The notes beneath the pieces were generated by a model, which saw only the letters and a program-made list of their open reading frames with translations, did not search any database and was not told the DNA's origin. From positions 1-12,835 of the forward strand of contig JBEGVB010000084.1 of the NCBI GenBank assembly GCA_041178545.1: 12,835 nt of DNA, read 5' to 3'. Positions 6,752-12,835 of this stretch are shown here, one piece after another. The translations under genes were made by a program, and so were the position numbers. Position 1 is the first letter of the stretch; each line of letters starts with the position of its first letter. The stretch comes from JBEATZ01 sp041178545. Its GTDB lineage: Bacteria; Planctomycetota; UBA1135; UBA2386.

Positions 6752-8599
6752 TCAGCGCCGGTCGCGCTCGCGCCAGCCGAGGAACGTCTTGTCGCTGCGG
6801 TACTGGTCGGCAGTGCGCGCAATGTCCTGCTGCACGGGACGGAGAGCGGCCTGCTCGGCACCTCGGCCGAAGGCCCCGTACCAGCGCAGGGTCTGCTCGG
6901 CAGTGCGGTCTGCGTCGCGCAGCACGGCTGCCGCACACAGGTCGTGGTGGAGCACCGGCTGGTCCCACCAGGTGCCCGAACGGAGGAACGGCGGGGCGCC
7001 AGCGACTGGCCCCACGGAGAACAGGTTGCCGCACGGGAAGACCTGGCTGTCGGGGACGACCTTGAGCTGCAGCAAGAACGCCACGGCGCCCCGGTCGGCG
7101 AGCACCGGTCGCTGCTGCTCCCGAGCCGCCTGCAGGACCGCGAGCACGAGCGATCGGTAGGCGTTGGTCTGCGCCTCGGTGGCGAGCGTGAACCAGTCCG
7201 TGTGCACGAGGTCCGGGTCCTGCGCCGCAAGCGCTGCGAGGTAGGCATCGAACGGGCCGCGGATGCGCGCAAGGAACTCGGGCTCGGCAACCTCGGCGCT
7301 TGCTGCACTGGTTCCCTTCACGTCGGCAGCGAGCACGGTGAGGTCGGGGCGGAATCCCTTCGTGTCGCGGTACAGGCGGTGGAGCATCCGGAGCTCCCAC
7401 CCCGCGAGCAGCAACACGCTGCCCTGCGGCGCAGAACGGTCGAGGTCGGCCACCAGTGCGTCGCCGCAGTCGTAGTCGGAACGGTCGCATGCAGGCAGGT
7501 TCCATGCAGCGTGGGCGGCAAGCGCCGCGATCACGACCCACCTCGCACCACGCCGTGCGAGCAGTGGGGCGACACCGGCTGCAACCGGCAGGGCGAGCAG
7601 TGCAAAGGCGGGCAGCAGGTACGAGTCCATGTTGGCCACCATGGTCCGACCAGCCTGCACCCAGCAGGTCACGAGCCAAGGTGCAACCAGCACGGCAAGC
7701 AGCCATGGCGAACGGCGGGCTGCAACGCCGAGCCCGAGCCCCGTGGCAACCAAGAAGAGTCCGTACTCACGCACCGTCACGCCCAGCAGGTACTGCCAGC
7801 GTCCCAAGACATCGGCCTCGGCACGGAACAAGCCGTCGCCGTAGAAGCCGCCGCCGAGGTGGCGCAACAGCCGCGCAACCGTGTCCGGGTTGCCGAACTC
7901 GAATGCCTGGGACCCCTGCGCCCGCACGAACAACAGGACCACGCCAACGAACCACACGCAGGCAGCAACGCCACCTGCAGCGGCCCAACTGCGAGCGCCG
8001 ACCCTGCGGCCTGCTCCGCAGAGTCCCGCGGCTGCAAGGGCGAAGGGAGCGAGCACGAGCATGGTGGCATGGTGGTTGGCGAGACCGACCCCGAGGGCGA
8101 CTCCCACGGCAACACTCCAGCCTCGCGACACGGGCGCGCGCAGCAGCGCCCACAGCAGGGCGGCAGCGGCAAGTGACTGCAGCGAGTACACCTCGACTGC
8201 GTTGGCCCACTGCCACGAGACCATGCCTGCACCGAAGGCCAGTGCAGCCACCAGCCCGGCGAGTTCGCGGTCCAGCACGCTCGCGGAAGGCACCGTGTGC
8301 TGGACGAAGGTGGCACCCGCCCGCTGCAGGAAGGCACAGGCAAGGGCCCCGAGGAGCGCGACGAATCCGTGCAGCACGGCAACCGCGTCCCCCACCCAAC
8401 TGCCGACCAAGGTGGCAACGTGCGCCAAGGCGACCCAGACCGGGAAGCCGGGCGGGTGCGGCACGCCCCAGTGGATCGCACACCACGCCAACTCGGCGGC
8501 ATCGTCGAACCCGACGCATGGTGCTGCCGTCGCGAGGTACGCACCGAAGGGCAGTGCGAATGCCAGCAGGGGCGCGATCCGGCTGCACGACAGGGTCAT
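6752..8599 (-). CDS. DUF2723-family multi-pass membrane protein, probable GT-C glycosyltransferase
   Basis: A 615-residue integral membrane protein of the DUF2723 type, related to GT-C glycosyltransferases and to the O-mannosyltransferase TMEM260. Family signatures are GFDDAAELAWCAIHWGVPHP (30-49) with D32, D33 and E36, then HPPGFPVW (48-55), WANAVEVYSL (131-140) and ANHHATMLVLAPF (174-186). About ten or more hydrophobic segments occupy the first 370 or so residues; the remainder is a soluble region with a WELRMLHRLYRD stretch. The reading frame is open to 8743, but the ATG at 8599 is chosen: it precedes a signal-anchor-like segment at once, whereas longer forms would add Arg-rich, non-hydrophobic residues and run into the divergent hydrolase gene. 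It is convergent with the methyltransferase gene, and the stops touch at 6751/6752. Acceptor and sugar are unknown; a link to cell-envelope or exported-protein glycosylation is inference. Confidence 0.75.
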   Translation of the reverse strand: MTLSCSRIAPLLAFALPFGAYLATAAPCVGFDDAAELAWCAIHWGVPHPPGFPVWVALAHVATLVGSWVGDAVAVLHGFVALLGALACAFLQRAGATFVQHTVPSASVLDRELAGLVAALAFGAGMVSWQWANAVEVYSLQSLAAAALLWALLRAPVSRGWSVAVGVALGVGLANHHATMLVLAPFALAAAGLCGAGRRVGARSWAAAGGVAACVWFVGVVLLFVRAQGSQAFEFGNPDTVARLLRHLGGGFYGDGLFRAEADVLGRWQYLLGVTVREYGLFLVATGLGLGVAARRSPWLLAVLVAPWLVTCWVQAGRTMVANMDSYLLPAFALLALPVAAGVAPLLARRGARWVVIAALAAHAAWNLPACDRSDYDCGDALVADLDRSAPQGSVLLLAGWELRMLHRLYRDTKGFRPDLTVLAADVKGTSAASAEVAEPEFLARIRGPFDAYLAALAAQDPDLVHTDWFTLATEAQTNAYRSLVLAVLQAAREQQRPVLADRGAVAFLLQLKVVPDSQVFPCGNLFSVGPVAGAPPFLRSGTWWDQPVLHHDLCAAAVLRDADRTAEQTLRWYGAFGRGAEQAALRPVQQDIARTADQYRSDKTFLGWRERDRR

Positions 8600-8605
8600 G
8601 CGCCC

Positions 8606-8611
8606 AGTCTC
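8606..8611 (-). promoter_or_regulatory. Weak candidate -10 element (GAGACT) upstream of the DUF2723 gene
   Basis: On the minus strand GAGACT ends 6 nt before the ATG at 8599; CTGGCA (8635-8630) lies 18 nt further upstream as a possible -35. The match to TATAAT is poor. It is listed because its spacing equals that of the other leaderless candidates in this window. Confidence 0.2.
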
Positions 8612-8646
8612 GCCGCGCGCGCCGAGCCGTGCCAGACGGTGTCGTG

Positions 8647-8675
8647 TGGACTCTTGGCAGGGCCTCGCCCATCCT
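8647..8675 (+). promoter_or_regulatory. Candidate promoter for the alpha/beta hydrolase gene, leaderless
   Basis: TGGACT (8647-8652) and CATCCT (8670-8675) are separated by 17 nt, and CATCCT ends 6 nt before the ATG at 8682. No Shine-Dalgarno sequence is present in the 15 nt before the ATG. This points to a transcript starting at or within a base or two of the start codon. Confidence 0.35.
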
Positions 8676-8681
8676 GCGCCC

Positions 8682-9485
8682 ATGACCCGCACCCTCCACG
8701 TCGACACCCATGGCGCACGCATCGCAGTCCACTGCACGGGCAAGGGACCGCTGGCGCTGCTGGTGCACGGCTACCCGCTCGACCACCGCATGTGGCTCGA
8801 CCTGCTGCACAGCCGCGCGGCGGAGCACCGCACCCTCGCAGCCGTGGACCTGCGTGGGCATGGTGGATCCCGGCAGACGGGAGGTTCGCCAGCTGCAAGG
8901 CTCGACATGGACGTGCACGGTGCAGACCTTGCAGCGGTCGTGCAGCAGCTGGGCGGCGGGTCGGCGGACCTCGTCGGCCTGTCGATGGGTGGTTACGCGA
9001 CGCTGGCACTTGCTGCCGCCCACCCGGAGGTCTTTCGGTCCATGACCCTCGTGGACACGCGGGCTGGTGCGGATGGCGACGCCGCCCGTGCAGCGCGCGA
9101 CGGCGCAATTGCCACGGTCGTGGAGAAAGGGCGCGGGACGATTGCAGAAGCCATGCTGCCGAAGCTGCTCGCACCCGGTGCCGACCCGCTCGTGGCGGCA
9201 CGGATCCGCACGATGATCGAGTCCCAGCCGGTGGAGACCATCGTGGCGGACCTCCGTGGCCTGCGCGACCGGCCCGACCGCACCGCACTGCTGCCGACCC
9301 TGAGGGTGCCCACCCTGGTGGTGGTCGGTGAGCAGGACATGATCACCCCGCCCGCCGAGGCACAGGCAATGGCGGCCGCAGTCCAGGGCGCACGACTCGC
9401 CGTGGTGCCCGGCTGTGGCCACATGACGCCCATGGAGGCGCCAAGGGCCTTCGTGGACCTGCTGGTGGACTTCTGGGCGTCCTGA
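8682..9485 (+). CDS. Alpha/beta hydrolase-fold protein
   Basis: A 267-residue serine hydrolase of the alpha/beta fold, likely cytoplasmic (no signal peptide). The oxyanion segment is HGYP (29-32). The nucleophile elbow is GLSMGG with S101. The acid is probably D219 in GEQDMITPP, and the histidine is H247 in GCGHMTPMEAP; all triad members are in the usual order and spacing. DLRGHGGS (57-63-region) matches the conserved post-strand-4 loop. The family covers esterases, lactonases such as 3-oxoadipate enol-lactonase, haloperoxidase-like enzymes and C-C hydrolases, and nothing visible fixes the substrate. ATG 8682 is preferred over the much longer open frame upstream because homology begins there and the frame before it overlaps the opposite-strand gene. 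The boxB fragment is 8 kb away, so a role in aromatic breakdown is possible but unsupported. Confidence 0.85.
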   Translation: MTRTLHVDTHGARIAVHCTGKGPLALLVHGYPLDHRMWLDLLHSRAAEHRTLAAVDLRGHGGSRQTGGSPAARLDMDVHGADLAAVVQQLGGGSADLVGLSMGGYATLALAAAHPEVFRSMTLVDTRAGADGDAARAARDGAIATVVEKGRGTIAEAMLPKLLAPGADPLVAARIRTMIESQPVETIVADLRGLRDRPDRTALLPTLRVPTLVVVGEQDMITPPAEAQAMAAAVQGARLAVVPGCGHMTPMEAPRAFVDLLVDFWAS

Positions 9486-9486
9486 C

Positions 9487-10800
9487 TCAGCAGGGGTGGT
9501 TGCGGACACGACGACCGAGCAACCACCCGATGGCAGCGCATGCCGCTGCAACCGGGAGCGCCCCGACCGCGAGCTGGGCGGTGGATGCATCCATGTCGCG
9601 CAGGCCGACCTGGAGCCGGGCACCGCACCAGTCCCCGAGGCGGAAGACGAACGTGTCGAGGAATGCCTTGGTCTTGTGCTTCTCCTCCAGCGACAGCGGG
9701 GTGTAGAGCACCTCGCGCGCCGGCTTGTCGAGCGCGAACTGGGCGCCGCGGCGCATCACCTCGACCATCACCAGCGTGGCAATCGTGGGAGCGAGCGCGA
9801 GTGCGCCGAGACCGAGGGCCGTGGCGAACGGCATCACCAGCAGCACGGCGCCGACGCCCACGAACACGAGCACCCGGCCGGTTGCGAAGAGTTGCAGGAC
9901 GAGCACGAACGACTGGCCAACGAGGTTGAGGACGGCAAAGAGTTCCTCGCGGGAGGCGCGGTCCGGGACGATCTCCGCCACCAGCAGGTTCTGCTGGAAG
10001 TAGACGGGTGTCGACATCGCGCCCATCAGCAGCATGTAGAGCCCGATCCCCCAGAGGTAAGGGCTGCGCACGAAGCGCCTCATGCCCTCGAGCACGCCTG
10101 CATCGGCGATGCGCTCGCGCTTGACCAAGACGGCCCCCTCCGCGCCCTGCTCGCGCATGGCGCGGCAGCGCATGGTCATGCGCGCGAAGCAGAAGACCGC
10201 GGCCTCGAGACATGCCGCCGCGAGCAACAACTGGTGCTCAGGCTGGATGAGGTGGGCCAGTTGGTGGATGACGAGCGAGCCGACGACGGCACCTGCGGTG
10301 CCGCCGACACCGACGAGCCCGAAGAGCCTGCGCCCCTGTCCCGTGTCGAAGTGCTCGACGGCTGCCATCCAGAACAGCGTCGTGGCGAACACGTTGAACG
10401 TGCTGAGCCATACGAAGTACCCGGCACCCACCAGCACGGGAGTGGCATCCCATGGCATGTCCTTCGCGCCGTGGAAGTCCGTGCCCGTGAACAACACGCA
10501 GAAGGCGACCATGCACACGGCGAAGGCGTGCCAAGCGAGCGGGACGAACCTGCGGCTGGGCAGCCAGTTGGCGAGTGCCATGACGCAGGGGTTCACGAGC
10601 GTCACACAGAGCAACGTGGCGCCGAACAGGTCGTCGAGCCGGTCGGCACCGAGGTCGGTGCCAATACGCTCGCGCAACGGTCGCAGCAGGTAGTAGGAGC
10701 AGAGCACCAGGAAGAAGGTGACCGCGCTCCACAGGGTCGCTGCACGCTCGGCCTTGCTCGCGTCCTGCAGCCGCAGCAGTCGATCGAGGATCCTCTGCAC
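9487..10800 (-). CDS. NTT/ATP:ADP-antiporter-family (MFS-like) membrane transporter
   Basis: A 437-residue polytopic inner-membrane protein with roughly 10-12 hydrophobic segments. SYYLLRPLRERIG (35-47), GLVGVGGTAGAVVGS (161-175) and DKPAREVLYTPLSLEEKHK (358-376) followed by KAFLDTFVFRLGD (378-390) are characteristic of the bacterial branch annotated as NTP/NDP exchange or Npt1/Npt2-like transporters. Classical members in Rickettsia and Chlamydia swap host ATP for ADP and are about 500 residues; this shorter free-living type has no proven substrate that I know of. Start is GTG 10800, with a TAGGCT box 6 nt upstream. It lies 58 nt downstream of the hybrid kinase gene on the same strand, so co-transcription is possible in addition to its own promoter. 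It converges on the hydrolase gene with one base between stop codons. Confidence 0.7.
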   Translation of the reverse strand: MQRILDRLLRLQDASKAERAATLWSAVTFFLVLCSYYLLRPLRERIGTDLGADRLDDLFGATLLCVTLVNPCVMALANWLPSRRFVPLAWHAFAVCMVAFCVLFTGTDFHGAKDMPWDATPVLVGAGYFVWLSTFNVFATTLFWMAAVEHFDTGQGRRLFGLVGVGGTAGAVVGSLVIHQLAHLIQPEHQLLLAAACLEAAVFCFARMTMRCRAMREQGAEGAVLVKRERIADAGVLEGMRRFVRSPYLWGIGLYMLLMGAMSTPVYFQQNLLVAEIVPDRASREELFAVLNLVGQSFVLVLQLFATGRVLVFVGVGAVLLVMPFATALGLGALALAPTIATLVMVEVMRRGAQFALDKPAREVLYTPLSLEEKHKTKAFLDTFVFRLGDWCGARLQVGLRDMDASTAQLAVGALPVAAACAAIGWLLGRRVRNHPC

Positions 10801-10806
10801 CCGCGA

Positions 10807-10835
10807 AGCCTACCCGTCGCACCCCCTGCTGCCGA
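10807..10835 (-). promoter_or_regulatory. Candidate promoter for the NTT-family transporter, leaderless
   Basis: Reading the minus strand, TCGGCA (10835-10830) and TAGGCT (10812-10807) are 17 nt apart, and TAGGCT ends 6 nt before the GTG at 10800. The AGG inside the -10-like box is 8 nt from the start, so a weak ribosome binding role cannot be excluded. Confidence 0.4.
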
Positions 10836-10858
10836 GGAAGTGGTCGGTGCCCCGAGGG

Positions 10859-12835
10859 TCAGGCCTGGAAACGCGCCTTCAGTGCAGACCGCTGCGCCGG
10901 TGCGTCAGCAGCCCCCGCAGCAGGTGGCTTGATCCACTTCTCGAGGGTCACCTTGAGCACCTCGAGCTTGAGTGGCTTGGTGAGGAAGTCGTTCATGCCT
11001 GCGTCGTAGCAGGCCTGCCGGTCGGCAGGCAGCACGTTGGCAGTGAGTGCGACGATCGGAAGCTTGGACTTGTGGCCGGGCATCTTGCGGATGCGGCGGG
11101 TCGCCTCGAAGCCGTCGAGCTTGGGCATCTGGCAGTCCATGAGGATGAGGTCGAAGTCCTCCTTGGCCAGTGCGTCGAGCGCCGCCTGTCCGTCGCCAGC
11201 AAACGAAGGCACGCAGCCAACCTTGCTGAGGAGACCCTTGAGCACCTTGCGGTTGATCTCGTTGTCCTCCGCGACGAGGACCTTGGTGCCGCGCAGGTGG
11301 TCCTTGCTGCTGAGGTTGCGGCGGTCGTCCGCCGACATGAAGCTGAGGTCGCCGCCCGACGAAAGGTCGTCGAGCATCTTGATCAGGCTGTGGGCGCCGA
11401 TCGGCTTGCCGAGCCACGTGGTGATGCCAGCCGCCTGGAGGGCGGACTCGTCCGGGCGCGCCCCGAAGGAGCTGGCGAGGGCAATGCGCAACGGGGGCAG
11501 CGATGCATCCGAGGTGATCGCCCGCGCAAGGTCCATGCCGCTCATGCCGGGCATGGCCAGGTCGATGAGTGCCATCGTGAACGGCCGCCCGCGTGATGCT
11601 GCAGTGCGCAGCATCTTCATGGCCTGCAGACCGTCTTCTGCCACGTCGAGCCCGATGCCGGTGGGTGCCAGGTGGAGGACCGAGAGCTCGCGCGTCGTCT
11701 CGTGGTCGTCGACCACGAGCATGGCATGCTGTTTCATGTCCGCCGGTGCGAGCGGGACTGCTGGCGTGATGACCGGCAGGCGCAGGCGGATCCAGAAGCA
11801 TGAGCCCACGCCCGGGGTGCTCTCGACACCGATCTCACCGCCCATGAGGTCGACGAGCCTGCGCGAGATCGCGAGACCGAGGCCGGTGCCGCCGAAACGA
11901 CGCGTCGTCGAGCTGTCGGCCTGGGTGAAGGGCGTGAACAGGCGGTCCTTGACCTCCGGAGAGATGCCGATGCCGCTGTCCCGGACGTCCAGCCGGATGA
12001 GCTGTTCGCGCTCGCCGTCCTCCTCCAGTTCGAGGGAGACGACGACCTCGCCCTGCACGGTGAACTTCATGGCGTTGCCGAGCAGGTTGAGCAGGACCTG
12101 GCGCACGCGTGCACCGTCACCCTTGAGCGTCTCTGCGACTCGCGGGTCCGCATAGGTGACCAGCTCGATGTACTTCTGCTCTGCGGTCGCAGCCATCAGG
12201 CCCGCGCACTCCTCGACGATGCGACGCAGGCTGAAGTTGGTCTCGTCGATCTCGAGCTTGCCTGCCTCGATCTTGGAGAAGTCGAGGATGTCGTTGAGGA
12301 TCAGGAGCAGGGCATCCGCTGAGGACTGGATCGTTCCTGCCATCACACGCTGCTCGCCCGCGAGGTCGGTCCGGAGCATCAGCTCGGACATGCCCAGGAT
12401 GCCGTTCATGGGCGTCCGGATCTCGTGGCTCATGTTGGCCAGGAAGTAGCTCTTGGACACGGCGGCGGCGTCTGCGTCGCGCCGCGCCTTCTCCAATGCC
12501 TGGATCTGGCGGCGTGCCTGGCCGCTGAAGCGTGCAGCAAGCAACACGAACACCACACCGACGACTGCGCCTGCACCCAGGAAGATCTTGAGGCCGAACT
12601 GGAGGTCGGCACGCGTTGCCGCCTCGCCGCGCACACCGCTCTCCTTGAGAGTGGTGTCCATGGTCGCCACCACCTCGCGGCCCTGTTGCTGCCACCCGAA
12701 CACTCGCTGCCGCAGGTCGTTCACCCTCTGGTCGGACTCGATCTTCCTCAGGTGCAGGAAGGCAAGTCCGTCCTCGGACGGCTTGACGCGGTGGGAGTTC
12801 GGGTCGACGGAACTCGTGCTGCCGAACAAGGCTGC
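10859..12835 (-). CDS. Hybrid sensor histidine kinase with two receiver domains, 5' end missing
   Basis: A membrane-bound two-component sensor that would autophosphorylate and relay to its own receivers. Residues are numbered from an in-frame TTG at 12829; the frame is open to the window edge, so the true start lies outside. Order: a mostly helical, presumably periplasmic sensor segment (1-78), one membrane helix (about 79-100), a short coiled-coil linker (102-124), and HisKA with FLANMSHEIRTPMNG (H135). The ATPase domain follows with N252 in LLNLLGNAMKF, D284 in DSGIGIS and GGTGLGLA (313-320). Receiver 1 has D374/D375, D423, S453/S454 and K475; receiver 2 has E521/D522, D565, T596 and K618. 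Both receivers keep all key residues. No C-terminal HPt domain is present, so output needs a separate HPt protein or direct receiver contacts. It ends in a short Ala-rich tail. The next gene downstream is the NTT-family transporter, but the signal sensed is unknown. Confidence 0.9.
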   Translation of the reverse strand, partial: AALFGSTSSVDPNSHRVKPSEDGLAFLHLRKIESDQRVNDLRQRVFGWQQQGREVVATMDTTLKESGVRGEAATRADLQFGLKIFLGAGAVVGVVFVLLAARFSGQARRQIQALEKARRDADAAAVSKSYFLANMSHEIRTPMNGILGMSELMLRTDLAGEQRVMAGTIQSSADALLLILNDILDFSKIEAGKLEIDETNFSLRRIVEECAGLMAATAEQKYIELVTYADPRVAETLKGDGARVRQVLLNLLGNAMKFTVQGEVVVSLELEEDGEREQLIRLDVRDSGIGISPEVKDRLFTPFTQADSSTTRRFGGTGLGLAISRRLVDLMGGEIGVESTPGVGSCFWIRLRLPVITPAVPLAPADMKQHAMLVVDDHETTRELSVLHLAPTGIGLDVAEDGLQAMKMLRTAASRGRPFTMALIDLAMPGMSGMDLARAITSDASLPPLRIALASSFGARPDESALQAAGITTWLGKPIGAHSLIKMLDDLSSGGDLSFMSADDRRNLSSKDHLRGTKVLVAEDNEINRKVLKGLLSKVGCVPSFAGDGQAALDALAKEDFDLILMDCQMPKLDGFEATRRIRKMPGHKSKLPIVALTANVLPADRQACYDAGMNDFLTKPLKLEVLKVTLEKWIKPPAAGAADAPAQRSALKARFQA

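Noticed and set aside
8629..8634. TGGCAC on the minus strand as a sigma-54 -24 element
   Set aside because: The required TTGC-type -12 partner is absent at the right spacing (the bases there are GC-only).
8600..8743. N-terminal extension of the DUF2723 protein by 48 residues
   Set aside because: The extension is Arg-rich, lacks hydrophobic character and overlaps the start of the divergent hydrolase gene; the ATG at 8599 leads directly into the first membrane segment.
7767..9623. 618-codon minus-strand frame spanning the hydrolase and DUF2723 genes
   Set aside because: It crosses two well-supported genes and an intergenic region in another frame and shows no domain; treated as a GC-bias shadow.
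9496..10932. 478-codon plus-strand frame antisense to the transporter gene
   Set aside because: Glu/His/Arg-rich translation without motifs; the minus strand encodes a clear polytopic membrane protein.
12827..12829. TTG as the true start of the hybrid kinase
   Set aside because: The frame is open to the window edge and a sensor kinase of this type needs another membrane segment or signal anchor upstream, so the TTG is probably an internal leucine codon.
1..12835. Mobile elements, CRISPR arrays, tRNA/rRNA genes, riboswitches or toxin-antitoxin pairs
   Set aside because: I looked for direct repeats, transposase or integrase motifs, cloverleaf-like segments and short unknown genes in the gaps and saw none; every intergenic gap is 131 nt or shorter.

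Overview
The window is a GC-rich stretch of bacterial chromosome, roughly two thirds G+C or more by eye. It is almost fully coding: nine protein genes on both strands, with no gene-free stretch longer than about 130 bases. I see no tRNA, rRNA, CRISPR array, transposase, phage gene or integration site, and every gene here reads through without a frameshift. Membrane glycosyltransferases, a hybrid histidine kinase and a box-pathway benzoyl-CoA epoxidase suggest a free-living, metabolically versatile bacterium. Planctomycetota, Myxococcota or another high-GC phylum would fit, but the sequence alone does not decide this.

Layout, left to right. The 3' half of boxB (benzoyl-CoA 2,3-epoxidase, aerobic benzoate breakdown) is followed on the same strand by a small NuoE-like [2Fe-2S] ferredoxin, with a perfect 13-bp hairpin between them. 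A GT-C membrane glycosyltransferase (1080-3119, minus) converges on the ferredoxin. It diverges, across a 131-bp promoter region, from a homoserine-dehydrogenase-like gene (3251-4240, plus). Next come a NuoF-type flavo-iron-sulfur protein (4309-5571, plus) and, 1 nt later, an RlmL-like rRNA methyltransferase (5573-6751, plus). A DUF2723-type membrane protein (6752-8599, minus) converges on the methyltransferase and diverges from an alpha/beta hydrolase (8682-9485, plus). The hydrolase converges on an NTT/ATP:ADP-antiporter-family transporter (9487-10800, minus), which lies downstream of a hybrid sensor kinase (10859 to the window edge, minus, 5' end missing).

The genes do not form one pathway. 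The most suggestive link is redox: an oxygenase needing low-potential electrons (BoxB), a NuoE-like [2Fe-2S] protein beside it, and an orphan NuoF-like NADH/FMN/4Fe-4S protein 3 kb away. They could form a small NADH-to-ferredoxin-to-oxygenase chain, which is inference only.

Two regulatory patterns recur. Five start codons lack a clear Shine-Dalgarno sequence but have a -10-like hexamer 6-8 nt upstream, as expected for leaderless mRNAs; only the homoserine-dehydrogenase-like gene shows a conventional -35/-10/Shine-Dalgarno arrangement. All three convergent gene pairs end within 0-16 nt of each other, leaving no room for intrinsic terminators.
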